Positions 1 through 10,250 of a DNA stretch of 64,000 nucleotides are shown here, piece after piece. Positions within the stretch are counted from its first letter, which is position 1, and every line of letters begins with the position of its first letter. Both the position numbers and the translations under genes were made by a program. Source of the DNA: Bugulina stolonifera (Eukaryota; Bryozoa; Gymnolaemata; Cheilostomatida; Bugulidae); NCBI GenBank assembly GCA_935421135.1, contig OW285187.1, positions 10,689,929 to 10,753,928 of the forward strand, written 5' to 3'. Below the pieces are notes generated by a model. That model did not search any database, was not told the DNA's origin, and saw only the letters and a program-made list of their open reading frames with translations.

Positions 1-625
1 AACAATTTCTACCCAGTTTCTACCTCAGTTTAATACACCACTCTTCTGTCTATGCCATGTACATATAATAATGTAGAAAAGGGAGAGTTTACATCATATT
101 ATATTGGTACTGTATGACTGTATGAAAAATGGTAACCCACTTATTCTGATAATTAAGGAGCGATTTAGTTTAGTGTATTTTTTTTTAATTATAATAATTA
201 ATTTCACTGAGCCATTACTTGAGATTAAAAACCCACCACCTCATCCTTGAGGTAAGTACTGTACCAGCACAAAATTATATTCATGTATGTACTTAATGAT
301 TAGTTTAGTAAGTATAATAGTACAATGTGTAGGCTGTCTTATAGAGATGAAGAGAGGATCTTAACAATACAACAGTAAGAAGTTTCAAATGTAGTGATCT
401 TATGAATATAATAATAGGACATACAATAAGATAATTATATATTATGGTCTATATTGGATGCCTATAACCCCTCATCAAGCTTCCAAATACATATTGATGT
501 ACTGGTAATAGTTAAATAGAAGTTACCAGAACTCCTTCATAGTGAACTTTGTCATAGTTCTGAATAGTGCACAAAGGTGAAGGTCAAATAGTAGAATACA
601 AATTAGTCTATTGAGATGCTGCCAC

Positions 626-914
626 CAGCTGTGGCTGAGTGGTCAAGATGCTGGACCTTCCTGCTGAAGGTTCCAGGTTCGAATCCCGTTCACGGTGGTG
701 TTAGGAAGAGCATCCAGCCACAATTGCTCCTGTGCCTCATATAAAAGTCCTTGGGGTCATGCAAGCTAGCATGGCTTCAAGGCAACTCCTCTACCCCTGC
801 CAAAAAAGCCATGTCATCTGGGCCTGTCTCACAGGGAGTTGTCCAGCACTGGCACCTGGCAGTGCAAGCTGCAAGGGGCTGGTCACGCCGAGGAGTATAA
901 GCCGGTGAGCTTTG
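626..914 (+). mobile_element. tRNA-derived SINE with target-site duplication
   Basis: A polymerase III A box (TGGCTGAGTGG, 632-642) and a B box (GGTTCGAATCC, 676-686) form a tRNA-like head, followed by a non-tRNA body. Near-identical 15-bp direct repeats flank the unit: TTGAGATGCTGCCAC at 611-625 and TTGAAATGCTGCCAC at 915-929. That is the mark of LINE-mediated insertion, and it sets the element at 289 bp. It is not a functional tRNA, because the tRNA-like part runs on into the SINE body and the A box to B box spacing includes extra bases. The SINE family is not identified. Confidence 0.75.
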
Positions 915-1448
915 TTGAAATGCTGCCACATTGAGCTTTAAGAGTCATGATAGTATGACATCGACTGACAGGCACACATCCTGTTTACCAGACATCATAT
1001 GACCAAAGTAACCGTTAGCTACAACTTATATGTAAATAACATTTTTTATCTTCAACCATACACTTTAATTGTTTTACGATTCATTTGTCTTCTTTCTGTC
1101 TTCTCTTAGTTTTTTCAATACCAACATTTTTATATTCTTTTTCTCACCTTTATACCTTGATTTAATAATGTTTTCACTTTTTCATAATTATCCCCATCTC
1201 TACCTGCTGTGGTTGGCTGTTGATTGGGTGCCAACCATAGCGAATTAGTGCGCTGGTGTGCACCATTGGTCCTGATGTCCTAGCTAGCTGCCAACCTAAA
1301 TTGAAACCGACCAAGTGACACACCTCAATAAACTAGATGTCAAGAATCGACTATGCAGCTAGGCTTTTATATTTTTATGCAAGGATTTTACATTTGTCAA
1401 TCGAGCAGTCGGAGACTTGTTTCACATTCATGAAAATATCTCTCCCTG

Positions 1449-1528
1449 ACTGGGGTTTGAACCTGGGACCCCTACAGCACTTAATCGTCTAGCACAGTAG
1501 ATAGGACACATCACCATGACACCAGCTC
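1449..1528 (-). mobile_element. tRNA-like SINE head or retroposed tRNA
   Basis: Read on the minus strand there is an A-box-like TGGTGTCATGG (plus 1514-1524) and a B box GGTTCAAACCCC (plus 1452-1463), spaced as in a class II tRNA. Exact 11-bp direct repeats ATCTCTCCCTG flank the unit at 1438-1448 and 1529-1539. They may be a target-site duplication, or a chance part of the element. It looks like a short tRNA-derived retroposon without an obvious body. Confidence 0.45.
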
Positions 1529-3781
1529 ATCTCTCCCTGGACTTGGGTCCTTCAGGTACAGTCCCATGACTGTTATCAGGACCCAACACCTCCCTAGAGC
1601 CCTACGTACCGCTCCCACCACACTATCCTAAGTCTGACTATAAGCGTCGTGCCCACACAACCAGGTCTTACGTGACCAACCACTCAGTCATTTTCCTTGC
1701 TACCCCAGTGCAACCATAGAACGGTTCTCGGTAGCCGTCACCCATTGCTTGACTGTTAAAGAAATCTGCTAGCTTTTCAAAACAAACGAAACTAGCTAGT
1801 AGCCTACTAGCAAATTTCACAGTCCCAGTGAGAGTGTTGTTGCATGTTAATTTAAATTAATCTTCTTATGGTATATGGTTTTTATAATTAGTACAACTTC
1901 TCTAACTTTCACTCTGCGTCACATTTATAATAATAATTATGTATTACAGCATTAAGGCAGGGGTTTGTAGGCTATATAAACAATATCACATTTATTATCA
2001 GATAAATAAACAAAATATTACTACTATATTTACATTGATTATATAACAATCTAAAAAACATTTTATGTAATAATAATAATAATATTAATATAAATAATAA
2101 TATAATAAATCTAGTATAACAAATAAAAAAAGTAATATCATTAATTATGTTTTAATTATTAATATAATTTTATAATATTTATAGACTATTATTTATATTT
2201 ATCGTTGATTATTATCGATTGTTTTTAAATTAAAATTGTTGTGTAACATTTTCATTTTGTTTACTGATACCAAGGAGTACTCCTTGCTGATACTAATATC
2301 ATTTTAACTAACAACTAGAAAACAATACAACTAGAACTAATTATTATACCTCACTAATTACCATAATGATAACATAATGATAATAATTAATAATTTAATA
2401 TAATGTAAATGTATATAATAATCAAATCTAAAATAAATTAAAAATAAAATAATATATATATAATTTTATAATTAGTAATTTTAATTTATTTCTAATGATA
2501 ATCGCCAGCTATTACAGTAACACTGCTACAGGACTGCAACCACGACTACAGTACCAAAATAACAGACAACATGTATTGGGTAGAGACAGAGTAGTGATCC
2601 TCTATCAATATTGTAGTAGCCAAGTTCTTTGGTAGTGGTAGTCATAAAATTACCTCTATGGTGGTAGTGATCCATGCACCAAGATATCACTCTTGTATTT
2701 TACTACATTCACATAAAATCATTGCAACCAACGTTATTGGTCGAGTTTGATGAACTTAGCCAATAGGCCAACGGTATTTCTTGTTTATTTTGGGGTCACC
2801 ATCAGGGTCATCTAGACCGCAGATGGGGGAAGATAACTCTATAATCTATAGTGTTACATGGTCTATGTTTGTGTGGTCAAGGAGTCCTTGGTGTGGTAGA
2901 TAGAAAATATTACAATCCAATCCAGATCAAGACAGAAGCATATTCTCAGACTCTGCAGGCTTACAAAGTCTCCCTGATTCTGCAGGAGCCTCCTTGATTT
3001 TCAACTCAGATTTTGGTACCCCCACCCAAAATAAACACCCCCGCCACCCACTTGAAAGTGTTGAACTGAAGATTTCTGCAGGTTGCAGTTACATGGGTTA
3101 AAAATTTCCAAAATCTACAAAGTTCGGGCTAACTGGTATTTCCCAGGTTGTCCTTGTGCAACCATAACAATATTATTATTACAAACTGCAGTCATGTAGT
3201 AAAGAAAAAATAACTGTTTGTACACGTACATGTACAACTAGCTAAACACTATTTTATACATGTATATGGGATATAGAAATGAAAAAATATGATAGTTAGT
3301 GTTTATAAGGTTATTCCATACAGCCATGATAATATAGCTCTCAAAATAAAAATTTACACAGACGAGCATGTAAGTGTATGTATACATGACCATGACTTCT
3401 CAGATAGGTCCATCAACTTAGCTCTCTTATAGTTTACTGAGCATGTGCCGTACTCGTACCATTGGTTATTGTTACAATTAGATATGAAGGGTGCACTATC
3501 TAATATATAATATCTCCGTTACCCGCAAGGATTAAAACGGGTACAGTTAGAATATAACATACATGTATAAGATATAATAAAATATACTATAATATAATAA
3601 TATATAGCACTATTTAATATTTATATGTAATATAATATAATAATATAATATATAACATATAATATATTATGATATAATATAATATCATACATGTATATAT
3701 ATATATACAATACAATACAACATACAATACTACATGTATGATAGACAATACACATTGTTATTGTACATGATTGCAATGACA

Positions 3782-3787
3782 TTTAAT
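3782..3787 (-). terminator. Candidate poly(A) signal for the receptor gene
   Basis: On the minus strand this reads ATTAAA, a common variant polyadenylation hexamer. It lies about 70 bases downstream of the stop codon of the gustatory-receptor-like gene. The assignment rests on position only. Confidence 0.35.
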
Positions 3788-3858
3788 TATCTCTGTGTTG
3801 GTTTACAGAGATGGTCTGTCAGTTTGCTGACTGTACTCTACACCCCAGTCACTCAGAC

Positions 3859-6818
3859 TTATCCATTGAACTGTACCATCACTAGGTAGTATGTTATCAT
3901 TACACTCATTATCTGAAATAACACAGAAACATGTACATTGATTTTGTATTAACCTAGATAATTCACTAATCGAACAGTCAGGTAAGGGAACATTTTGAAA
4001 TATGTCAGTTCGAAATGGAACATTCTGAGAACGTTCGCTTGGAAAACATCTACTTTGAAACTGTGCAGATTACACGTAGGAGAACACAACTCTCAAATAA
4101 TTCATTCTGTTTTAGTGTTCTAAAAATTAGTAGTTGTAAAACCCCATACCCCCATGCCTTCCTATCAGTATAATACTATACACATAATATGAACTAACTA
4201 CCTAGGGCTTACACAAGTTTTGTGTATGTGAAGGCAACTCCCTGTCTACTGTCTGCCTGTAATGCGATGTTACAGCTTACAAATATACATACAGCCAGGA
4301 CAATGGACACTGATGTTGGTATAATAAACTAAACTGAAGCCTTCCACTACCTATCTCTTGGCATACATATTGGTGGCTGTATTGACTAAAGTTTAGAAAT
4401 TGTTCTTCCAAAAGAACCTCCACTCAATCTGTTTACTTACTGTTAGTCCAAGTTCTTTGTTGACGTTAATGACATGTGCCATAGTGATACTTTCTTGGTT
4501 CCTTGATTTACTTACAAACAGCTGAATCTACAAATATTTTATGACAGCGCAATTTTATTGAAGCAGCATAATATTATATAGAAACTATGGAACTAGAGAG
4601 TTGTCTTCTCTCTTCCATCTGCAACGAAGAGAAAGAGAGAAGACAACTTTATATTAAATAAATTCATGGTAACCAGACACATAATTACTCATAGTGCCAG
4701 CTGCACTTCAACAAACTTGCTAATGTTTAAAATAGATTGCATTCATAAAGTTGTAACCAAAGCTTTATTTTAGCATGATACCCACAGGCAGTGAATGACA
4801 ACTCCCATTGGCTAATCATAATTTATGGTTAGCCAATGGGAGTCATCCATAACACTTTTGGAGGCTGAAATGTGTATCTTCTACAAATGTGAGAAGATTT
4901 AGTTAAGTACTGATAACTCCAAGTTGTTGGAATATACATGTATAATGGTAGCAATGAATCATGCACTACATTACAACACAACAGACACTAACAAACGGTT
5001 TACATTAAGGTCATTCTATTGATGCTAAAGAGAAACTACTGGCTACTGTATACTATGTAAGCATGGCTAAAGTAGGCCTACATGTAATATTGGTACGTGT
5101 TAGTTCACACCTGATGGGTCTGAGTGAGTGTATATTCTGTTTCTCCGCTTCCAAGGTGTAACAGGTGAACATAAATTTCACCAGACTAAAACAATAATAT
5201 CATAATACATGTACATCACTAACAAAACCACTAAAGATTCACCTGGTCATAGCTAGTAAGATTTACACCAAATACATGTATAGCAATTATAGTTAGGTTG
5301 TACTGTATAATATACAGTACAATCTAACAGCAAACTGTAACATTAGTGCGGCTACAAAAGTAGTTTTATATTTCATGTATTTCGGGTAACTTTAAAAGTA
5401 AAAGTGGGTTACTGTGAGTCATTTTAAATAGTATTCTCACAAGTGGAATGATAGTTTAAACTTTCTTACCTCATCTTCTACCTTTTGTGAGAAAAAGACG
5501 AACAATATAGTGAGTAGAGCAGACAGTGAGAGCCAGAGTGCAAGAGTGAACTGCTCCACTAAGCTCCAAGGCTTGTCTTGTGCAACCGACAGGACGTAAA
5601 GGAAGATAAGTTTAGAGACAACAAGTTGAGCAATGGTGCTAGTCAAGTAGAACTTGAACAATCTGTCCAAATTCTGTATGAGCTGGCATAGCTTCAAATG
5701 TGTGGTCCGATATTTGTATATGTTTGTAATAACTTTGCCCTCAGAATAGCTTATTTGATCTTTAAAATGTTCATTAAACTGTGACATCATCGTCCATAGT
5801 GTGCAGCAGCTGCTTACAAACAGGGCAGGCTGGTACATCCATTGGATAATTACTAGTATCGTCCCACTGGTTGCGACACATTTGATTGTCATGTATAGAC
5901 CGTAAGAGAAATTTTGATCGAGTAGAACCTTTGAATTGAATGCTGGATCTATTACATTAGCTCCCGAAATATCCCACAGTCTGATGCCAGTGTTAGCCAA
6001 TGAAAATGCCGTCGCTATTATACAGATGAGAGTTTGAAGTCGCCTTTCAAAGACGGAATATGTGTTTATACCCATACTATTCATCTCATTAGTAAGACAT
6101 ATAATTTCCTCATGAAATTGTTGAATTCCATTTTTTCTTTGGCAATTATAGAAGAAAATCCAATTGTTAACCATTTGAGTGAAATACCAACACATACCAA
6201 CTACTGGGAATGCTAGTGCCATCATAGGGAGAGGAGTTGATCGCACCCAGTGGATGAAGACTCCAAACGCTGTTAGAAAATAAATAGCTGAGTTTAATGA
6301 TTGTATACCATGTACCATGTAAAATAGAATAAAAATTCCTAGACTTCTTGCCTTGGTTATACAATCAAATTTTCCATAATTCATTTTAAGTATGGTGCAT
6401 TTTACACTGTATTTGGTCTCATCATTGTATAGGATGACTACTTCACTATCAGTTAATAACTTTTTCACTTTTTGTAAGAATGCTAAAGGTTATCCATAAC
6501 AAAATCAAAAGAGAACTCAAGAGCAGTCTATACAAAAATGTATACCACCACTCCACTTGTCCACAAGCCTAAACATACTCGTACATGTAACTAAGCAGCT
6601 AATGGCTAACCTGCAATGACCATCAAAGTTGGAATAATACAGCAAATCAGATGATAAGCCATAGATATCTTTGTTAGAATTCTCTTCTCCTGTCTACCAG
6701 AACACAGTCCGACTATCATCAGTGTCACCCTCAATGGTTGAGTGTAACCATGTCTCTGTTTGCCAGCCGGTGATGCAATGTCAGCCATTTTCTCTTGAGG
6801 ATAAACCTTGTTTATCAT
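3859..6818 (-). CDS. Gustatory-receptor-like (GRL) multi-pass membrane protein
   Basis: Exons on the minus strand are 6611-6818, 5470-6467, 4441-4527 and 3859-3912. All have GT-AG junctions and matching phases (phase 1, then 0, 0), giving 448 residues. An in-frame stop lies upstream of the ATG. The product has seven or eight hydrophobic segments, at roughly residues 51-69, 110-140, 150-175, 212-235, 260-290, 340-362, 372-395 and 432-446. A long charged loop before the antepenultimate helix contains YRTTHLKLCQLIQNLDRLF, a pattern typical of intracellular loop 2 in insect Gr/Or proteins. The last two exons spell INVNKELGLTIMSVMITYY and end TYYLVMVQFNG-stop, matching the superfamily C-terminal signature TYxxxxxQF. 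Insect members are ligand-gated cation channels; roles outside insects are mostly unknown. The ligand here is unknown. An N-terminal extension through exons near 8223-8426 is possible but unproven. Confidence 0.85.
4599..4648. repeat. Perfect 16-bp hairpin, MITE-like
   Basis: The arms AGTTGTCTTCTCTCTT (4599-4614) and AAGAGAGAAGACAACT (4633-4648) are exact inverted repeats around an 18-base loop. Similar GTTGTC...GACAAC hairpins recur elsewhere in the window, at 59108-59169 and 63898-63926. This one lies in the receptor gene intron between exons 2 and 3. It is probably a miniature inverted-repeat element. Confidence 0.6.
4801..4843. repeat. Perfect 15-bp hairpin with CCAAT core
   Basis: The arms ACTCCCATTGGCTAA (4801-4815) and TTAGCCAATGGGAGT (4829-4843) are exact inverted repeats separated by 13 bases, with further imperfect pairing outside. 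It lies in the same intron as the hairpin at 4599-4648 but is unrelated in sequence. It is probably a small foldback element. Confidence 0.6.
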
Positions 6819-7275
6819 GCTCCTGCACCCAATGCAAGATTATAAATAATCCACATTTACATCTCATCATATATAACCCTCCAACATGTTTAATAACTTT
6901 AAAATGATTTTTCATTGATTATCCTAGAAGGGGTGTATAGCAGTAGAATACTAATGTTTATAGCTACTTTTATTTTGCGTTATTATATTATCTCAATGTA
7001 GAACAGAGAAGGTGCTTTCAGTGGGAATATTTACTAGTGTGGGGTTTGACAAAAACAGGGTTTATAAATGGTTGTATCACACTTGGGGTGCCCCACACTG
7101 TTTCCTTGTCAAAATTTACTCATGGCTGCTAAAAATAAATGCAGCAACTAAAATACAAGCAAGTACCAGTGTTGGCAAGTAAGTACAAGGACAAGTATTC
7201 TTTTAAAAAAAGATCAAGTGCAAGTATGCACCAAGAGTGCGTTCAAATGACTGTACTTGAGTACAACAGCTCTGG

Positions 7276-7653
7276 CAAAGATAGTGGAAGGGAAGATCGG
7301 ACACTCAATGATAAAACCCTGTCCTACCAAATACGCCCAATTTGGCGGTCCCGACGTTCCGCGATTCACTTCCCGCCTTAAATGTGTTGAATTTTTAGAT
7401 GGCTGCTAGACTAGTTTTGCGAAGCGACGGGTTAACTGTTGCGCTCTTTCTAATGATATATCGTTTGTACACGTAAACTGTCTATTCGATGCCGCTGTTA
7501 GCAATATTATCTGATTGGCCGGCGGAACACCAATAGCAAGAGCGGATTTGTGTACAAGGTAGCACAACTCTTTACTTTGTTCGGACCGCGTTTGGAGGCG
7601 GGGGACGGACAGTTTTTGGCCCGAGTGTCTGATCTTCCCTTCCACTATCTTTG
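7276..7653. mobile_element. Non-autonomous TIR DNA transposon, 378 bp
   Basis: The terminal inverted repeats begin CAAAGATAGTGGAAGGGAAG on both ends and run about 31 bp with a single mismatch. Exact 7-bp direct repeats GCTCTGG flank the element (7269-7275 and 7654-7660) and look like the target-site duplication. The interior has no intact transposase, so it is non-autonomous. A diverged copy in the opposite orientation lies at 19268-19633. The superfamily is unclear: 7 bp fits neither hAT (8) nor Mutator (9) well, and P-like elements are one option. Confidence 0.75.
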
Positions 7654-8222
7654 GCTCTGGTACATACTGATGGTAAAAAAGGCAATATAGGCTCTTCTAT
7701 CAACCTAGTGGACACTGCAATGGTAGGAGGGTGCCAGTATTAAGATGCTGACATTCAGTCATATACGTGTATATAATTGTTACAACTTGCGCAATACAGT
7801 GTGCTAATACTGTACATACATGTAGGTAGTAAATAGTTTAGAAACAAGATTTTTCAAGTATAATAGGGTCAGAAATAAATTAATTGAGCATTTGTTTACT
7901 GTAACGCTATGCACCAGGTTGTTGGCATACATGTACTACAATTTTCATAGTTGTACCCTGTACAATATAATATATATGCATGTAATATAATAATAACGTA
8001 TACATGCACAGTTTGTGGTTATATCCATATAATTTTGTCAACAGATATCAGATCAGATAAAAATGGTCTCTGTGTATAGTGTTTATATAGGCCGCAGTGT
8101 TTTCCAAAAATGATTATACAATTTCCAAACCACAACTACAATGTAGCATTAGTTCCACTCCTTCTACTTACATGTAATTATAGCTTAGACATCAATTAAT
8201 GTTCAGGCACCAATGACCTTAC

Positions 8223-8426
8223 TTCAAACATGGGAACGGATTGTTTATCTCGATAGTCAATGATTAGTCGGCCACTTAAGGGAGCATTTCCTTGATCACA
8301 TTGTCAAGATGAGGTTTGCCATTATTTTGATGAATTGCACAACAAGGTATCATGTGTGCTACTTACCTGTAAATGAGCTCCACTAGCTTTCCTATTGATG
8401 CTACTTGTTTATCCTCTGCTGCCTGT
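8223..8426 (-). other. Two candidate coding exons of an unknown gene or 5' extension
   Basis: On the minus strand, 8367-8426 has a pyrimidine-rich acceptor ending CCCTTTCAG and a strong GTAAGT donor. It reads QAAEDKQVASIGKLVELIY in one open frame. The next candidate, 8223-8274, follows acceptor CTCCCTTAAG, is phase-compatible, reads GRLIIDYRDKQSVPMFE and ends at GTAAGG. I recognise no domain. They could be an unannotated small gene or an N-terminal extension of the receptor gene just downstream, but the phase needed to join the receptor's first exon fits only a weak acceptor. Confidence 0.3.
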
Positions 8427-8976
8427 CTGAAAGGGTTTACTTTTCAGTCTCCTGCTGCTGCCACCGCTGCCGCCACCGCTGCTGCTAAGCTCTCTAAATG
8501 TCAACCACATCATTCATGCAGAAGGACTTCTACATCATCAATATTATGTCAATATACGTATAATATATCGTATAATACAGACGTCAGCAACAGAGAGTTG
8601 GACTTTATTGTACGGGAGAATTTTCCTTTAGCACTCTGTAATCACCATCTCAGTATACCTCAACCCTAGTCCTTGTGGATAACACATACGTACTTGTATC
8701 CAGCAATTGTAGATAATTATACTAGAGTTGTATGCACATTTGTGTGCTTTAGTGGTATTGCATGTCTTAAAAATCATTGCCTATGCCTTATTTACTAAAA
8801 TATAATACAAACAACAGGATTAGTTCCCAGATTAGCAAACTCGCGAAACTTTCTTCCACTAAAAATTTCTGCTTTTAGGGTAGGTCGATATACATGTACA
8901 TGTATATGCCTATACCCCCAACATGCCACACACTCATTATCCTATAATTATTTTATTATCTTACATCGCACTATAT

Positions 8977-9274
8977 GTATTGTATTGCATTGCATTGAAT
9001 TGCATTGAATTGCATTGCATTGTATTGCATTGCATTGCATTGTATTGCATTGCATTGTATTGCATTGCATTGTATTGCATTGCATTGTATTGTATTGCTT
9101 GCATTGTATTGTATTGTATCGTATTTTATCGTATCGTATTGTATTGTATATTGTACTGCATTAAATTACATTGCACTGTATTGCAGTGTATCGTATTACA
9201 GTGCATTGCATTTTATTGTATTACATTGCATTGCATTGCATTGGAGGTTATCACATTGAGTTGCATTGTATTAT
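8977..9274. repeat. Pentanucleotide repeat (TATTG/CATTG)n
   Basis: About 300 bp of tandem TATTG and CATTG pentamers with scattered substitutions. It gives long spurious reading frames rich in Ile, Ala, Leu, Tyr and Cys, with no evidence of coding. Confidence 0.9.
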
Positions 9275-10250
9275 TGTAATATTATATCATACTATACATG
9301 TATATGTATTATATTCTAACTAAAAATATATTATAAACTACAGGTATGGAAGAATTTGGCTTGCCACCAATTAACTATTACTAAAATAATAATTACAAAA
9401 CACCAATTCTGAACAAAGAACTTGTTTAGATTACATAAAAGTACATTTACTTTGCTATACAGATGCCTGTGTTTATAGAGCACTCCATGTACATGTATGC
9501 AAGATAACTCTGTGTACAAATTGGTGAGCCATTTACTTATTATTATTCTTTGCTGTATTATATACATGTAATATATAATGGATATAATATTATATCTACA
9601 GCAAGATATGTGCTAAGGATACTATTGATGTAGCATGATAGACAAAAAGATAATTACTGTATATTGTAGAATGTTATGTAAAATGGTATATGACACACGC
9701 ACAAGTGTTATTAATGTTTGAACTGTGATTAACTATCAATAATTGACATGTTAATTTGTAAGTTATAATAAGAGGTAATACATATTATGTAAATAATCAT
9801 AAATCATATCATTATTATCTCCCATTGCCATGATACTACATGTTGTTATACAAGCGTGTCACATAATTATGATATTTATATTTTCTAGCCTGAGAGCGTT
9901 TCACAGGTCAATTCACAAGTACAATTTATTTCAGTATTCTGTAATATACCCTATGTGTATTATAAGTGTACATTAGCATTCTATCAAATTAATTCACAAT
10001 ATGCCTTATATAAACAGGGTTGATTATCAAGTCAGTAAATTGCATTGTATAACACACTGTTGCTGTGTAACTGGTATACACAACTGTACACAAAAGAACA
10101 TTTTAAGAATTTAATCTTAATGTTATGTGTACATTGAATTGCTTATATTGACTAACCCAAATATACACATAATATCAGTTAGTGTATCGTACTCCATAGT
10201 GCTGACTTAGTAGGACTAGTAAAGACGTCTATTAGCTGCTGCGTTCCAAC

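Larger units (their letters stand above)
1..3858. other. Intergenic region, AT-rich, with SINEs
   Basis: No coding exon can be supported here. It holds a tRNA-derived SINE with a 15-bp target duplication (626-914), a tRNA-like unit on the minus strand (1449-1528), and extremely AT-rich low-complexity DNA at about 1850-2470 and 3540-3720. A 14-bp perfect palindrome, AAGGAGTACTCCTT, lies near 2274. The right end would include the 3' UTR of the minus-strand receptor gene. Confidence 0.6.
6819..10250. other. Divergent intergenic region between receptor and CCDC33
   Basis: This is the head-to-head space between the receptor and CCDC33. It contains a TIR element (7276-7653), a possible older hAT-type remnant around 7160-7270 built of CAAGTA-type words, two candidate minus-strand exons (8223-8274 and 8367-8426), a pentanucleotide repeat (about 8977-9274), and otherwise AT-rich sequence. 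Both promoters should lie here. I see no clear TATA element tied to either start. Confidence 0.5.

Noticed and set aside
5115..5160. Extra receptor exon with splice-like ends
   Set aside because: It would shift phase from 0 to 1 and cannot join the 87-nt exon at 4441-4527, whereas direct joining keeps the frame and the family motif.
7406..7645. 79-codon minus-strand frame, possible transposase fragment
   Set aside because: It lies inside the 378-bp TIR element, has no transposase motif and is disrupted in the second copy at 19268-19633.
8373..8669. 98-codon plus-strand frame with Ala repeats
   Set aside because: It is the complement of a GGC/AGC trinucleotide run and of the candidate minus-strand exon at 8367-8426.
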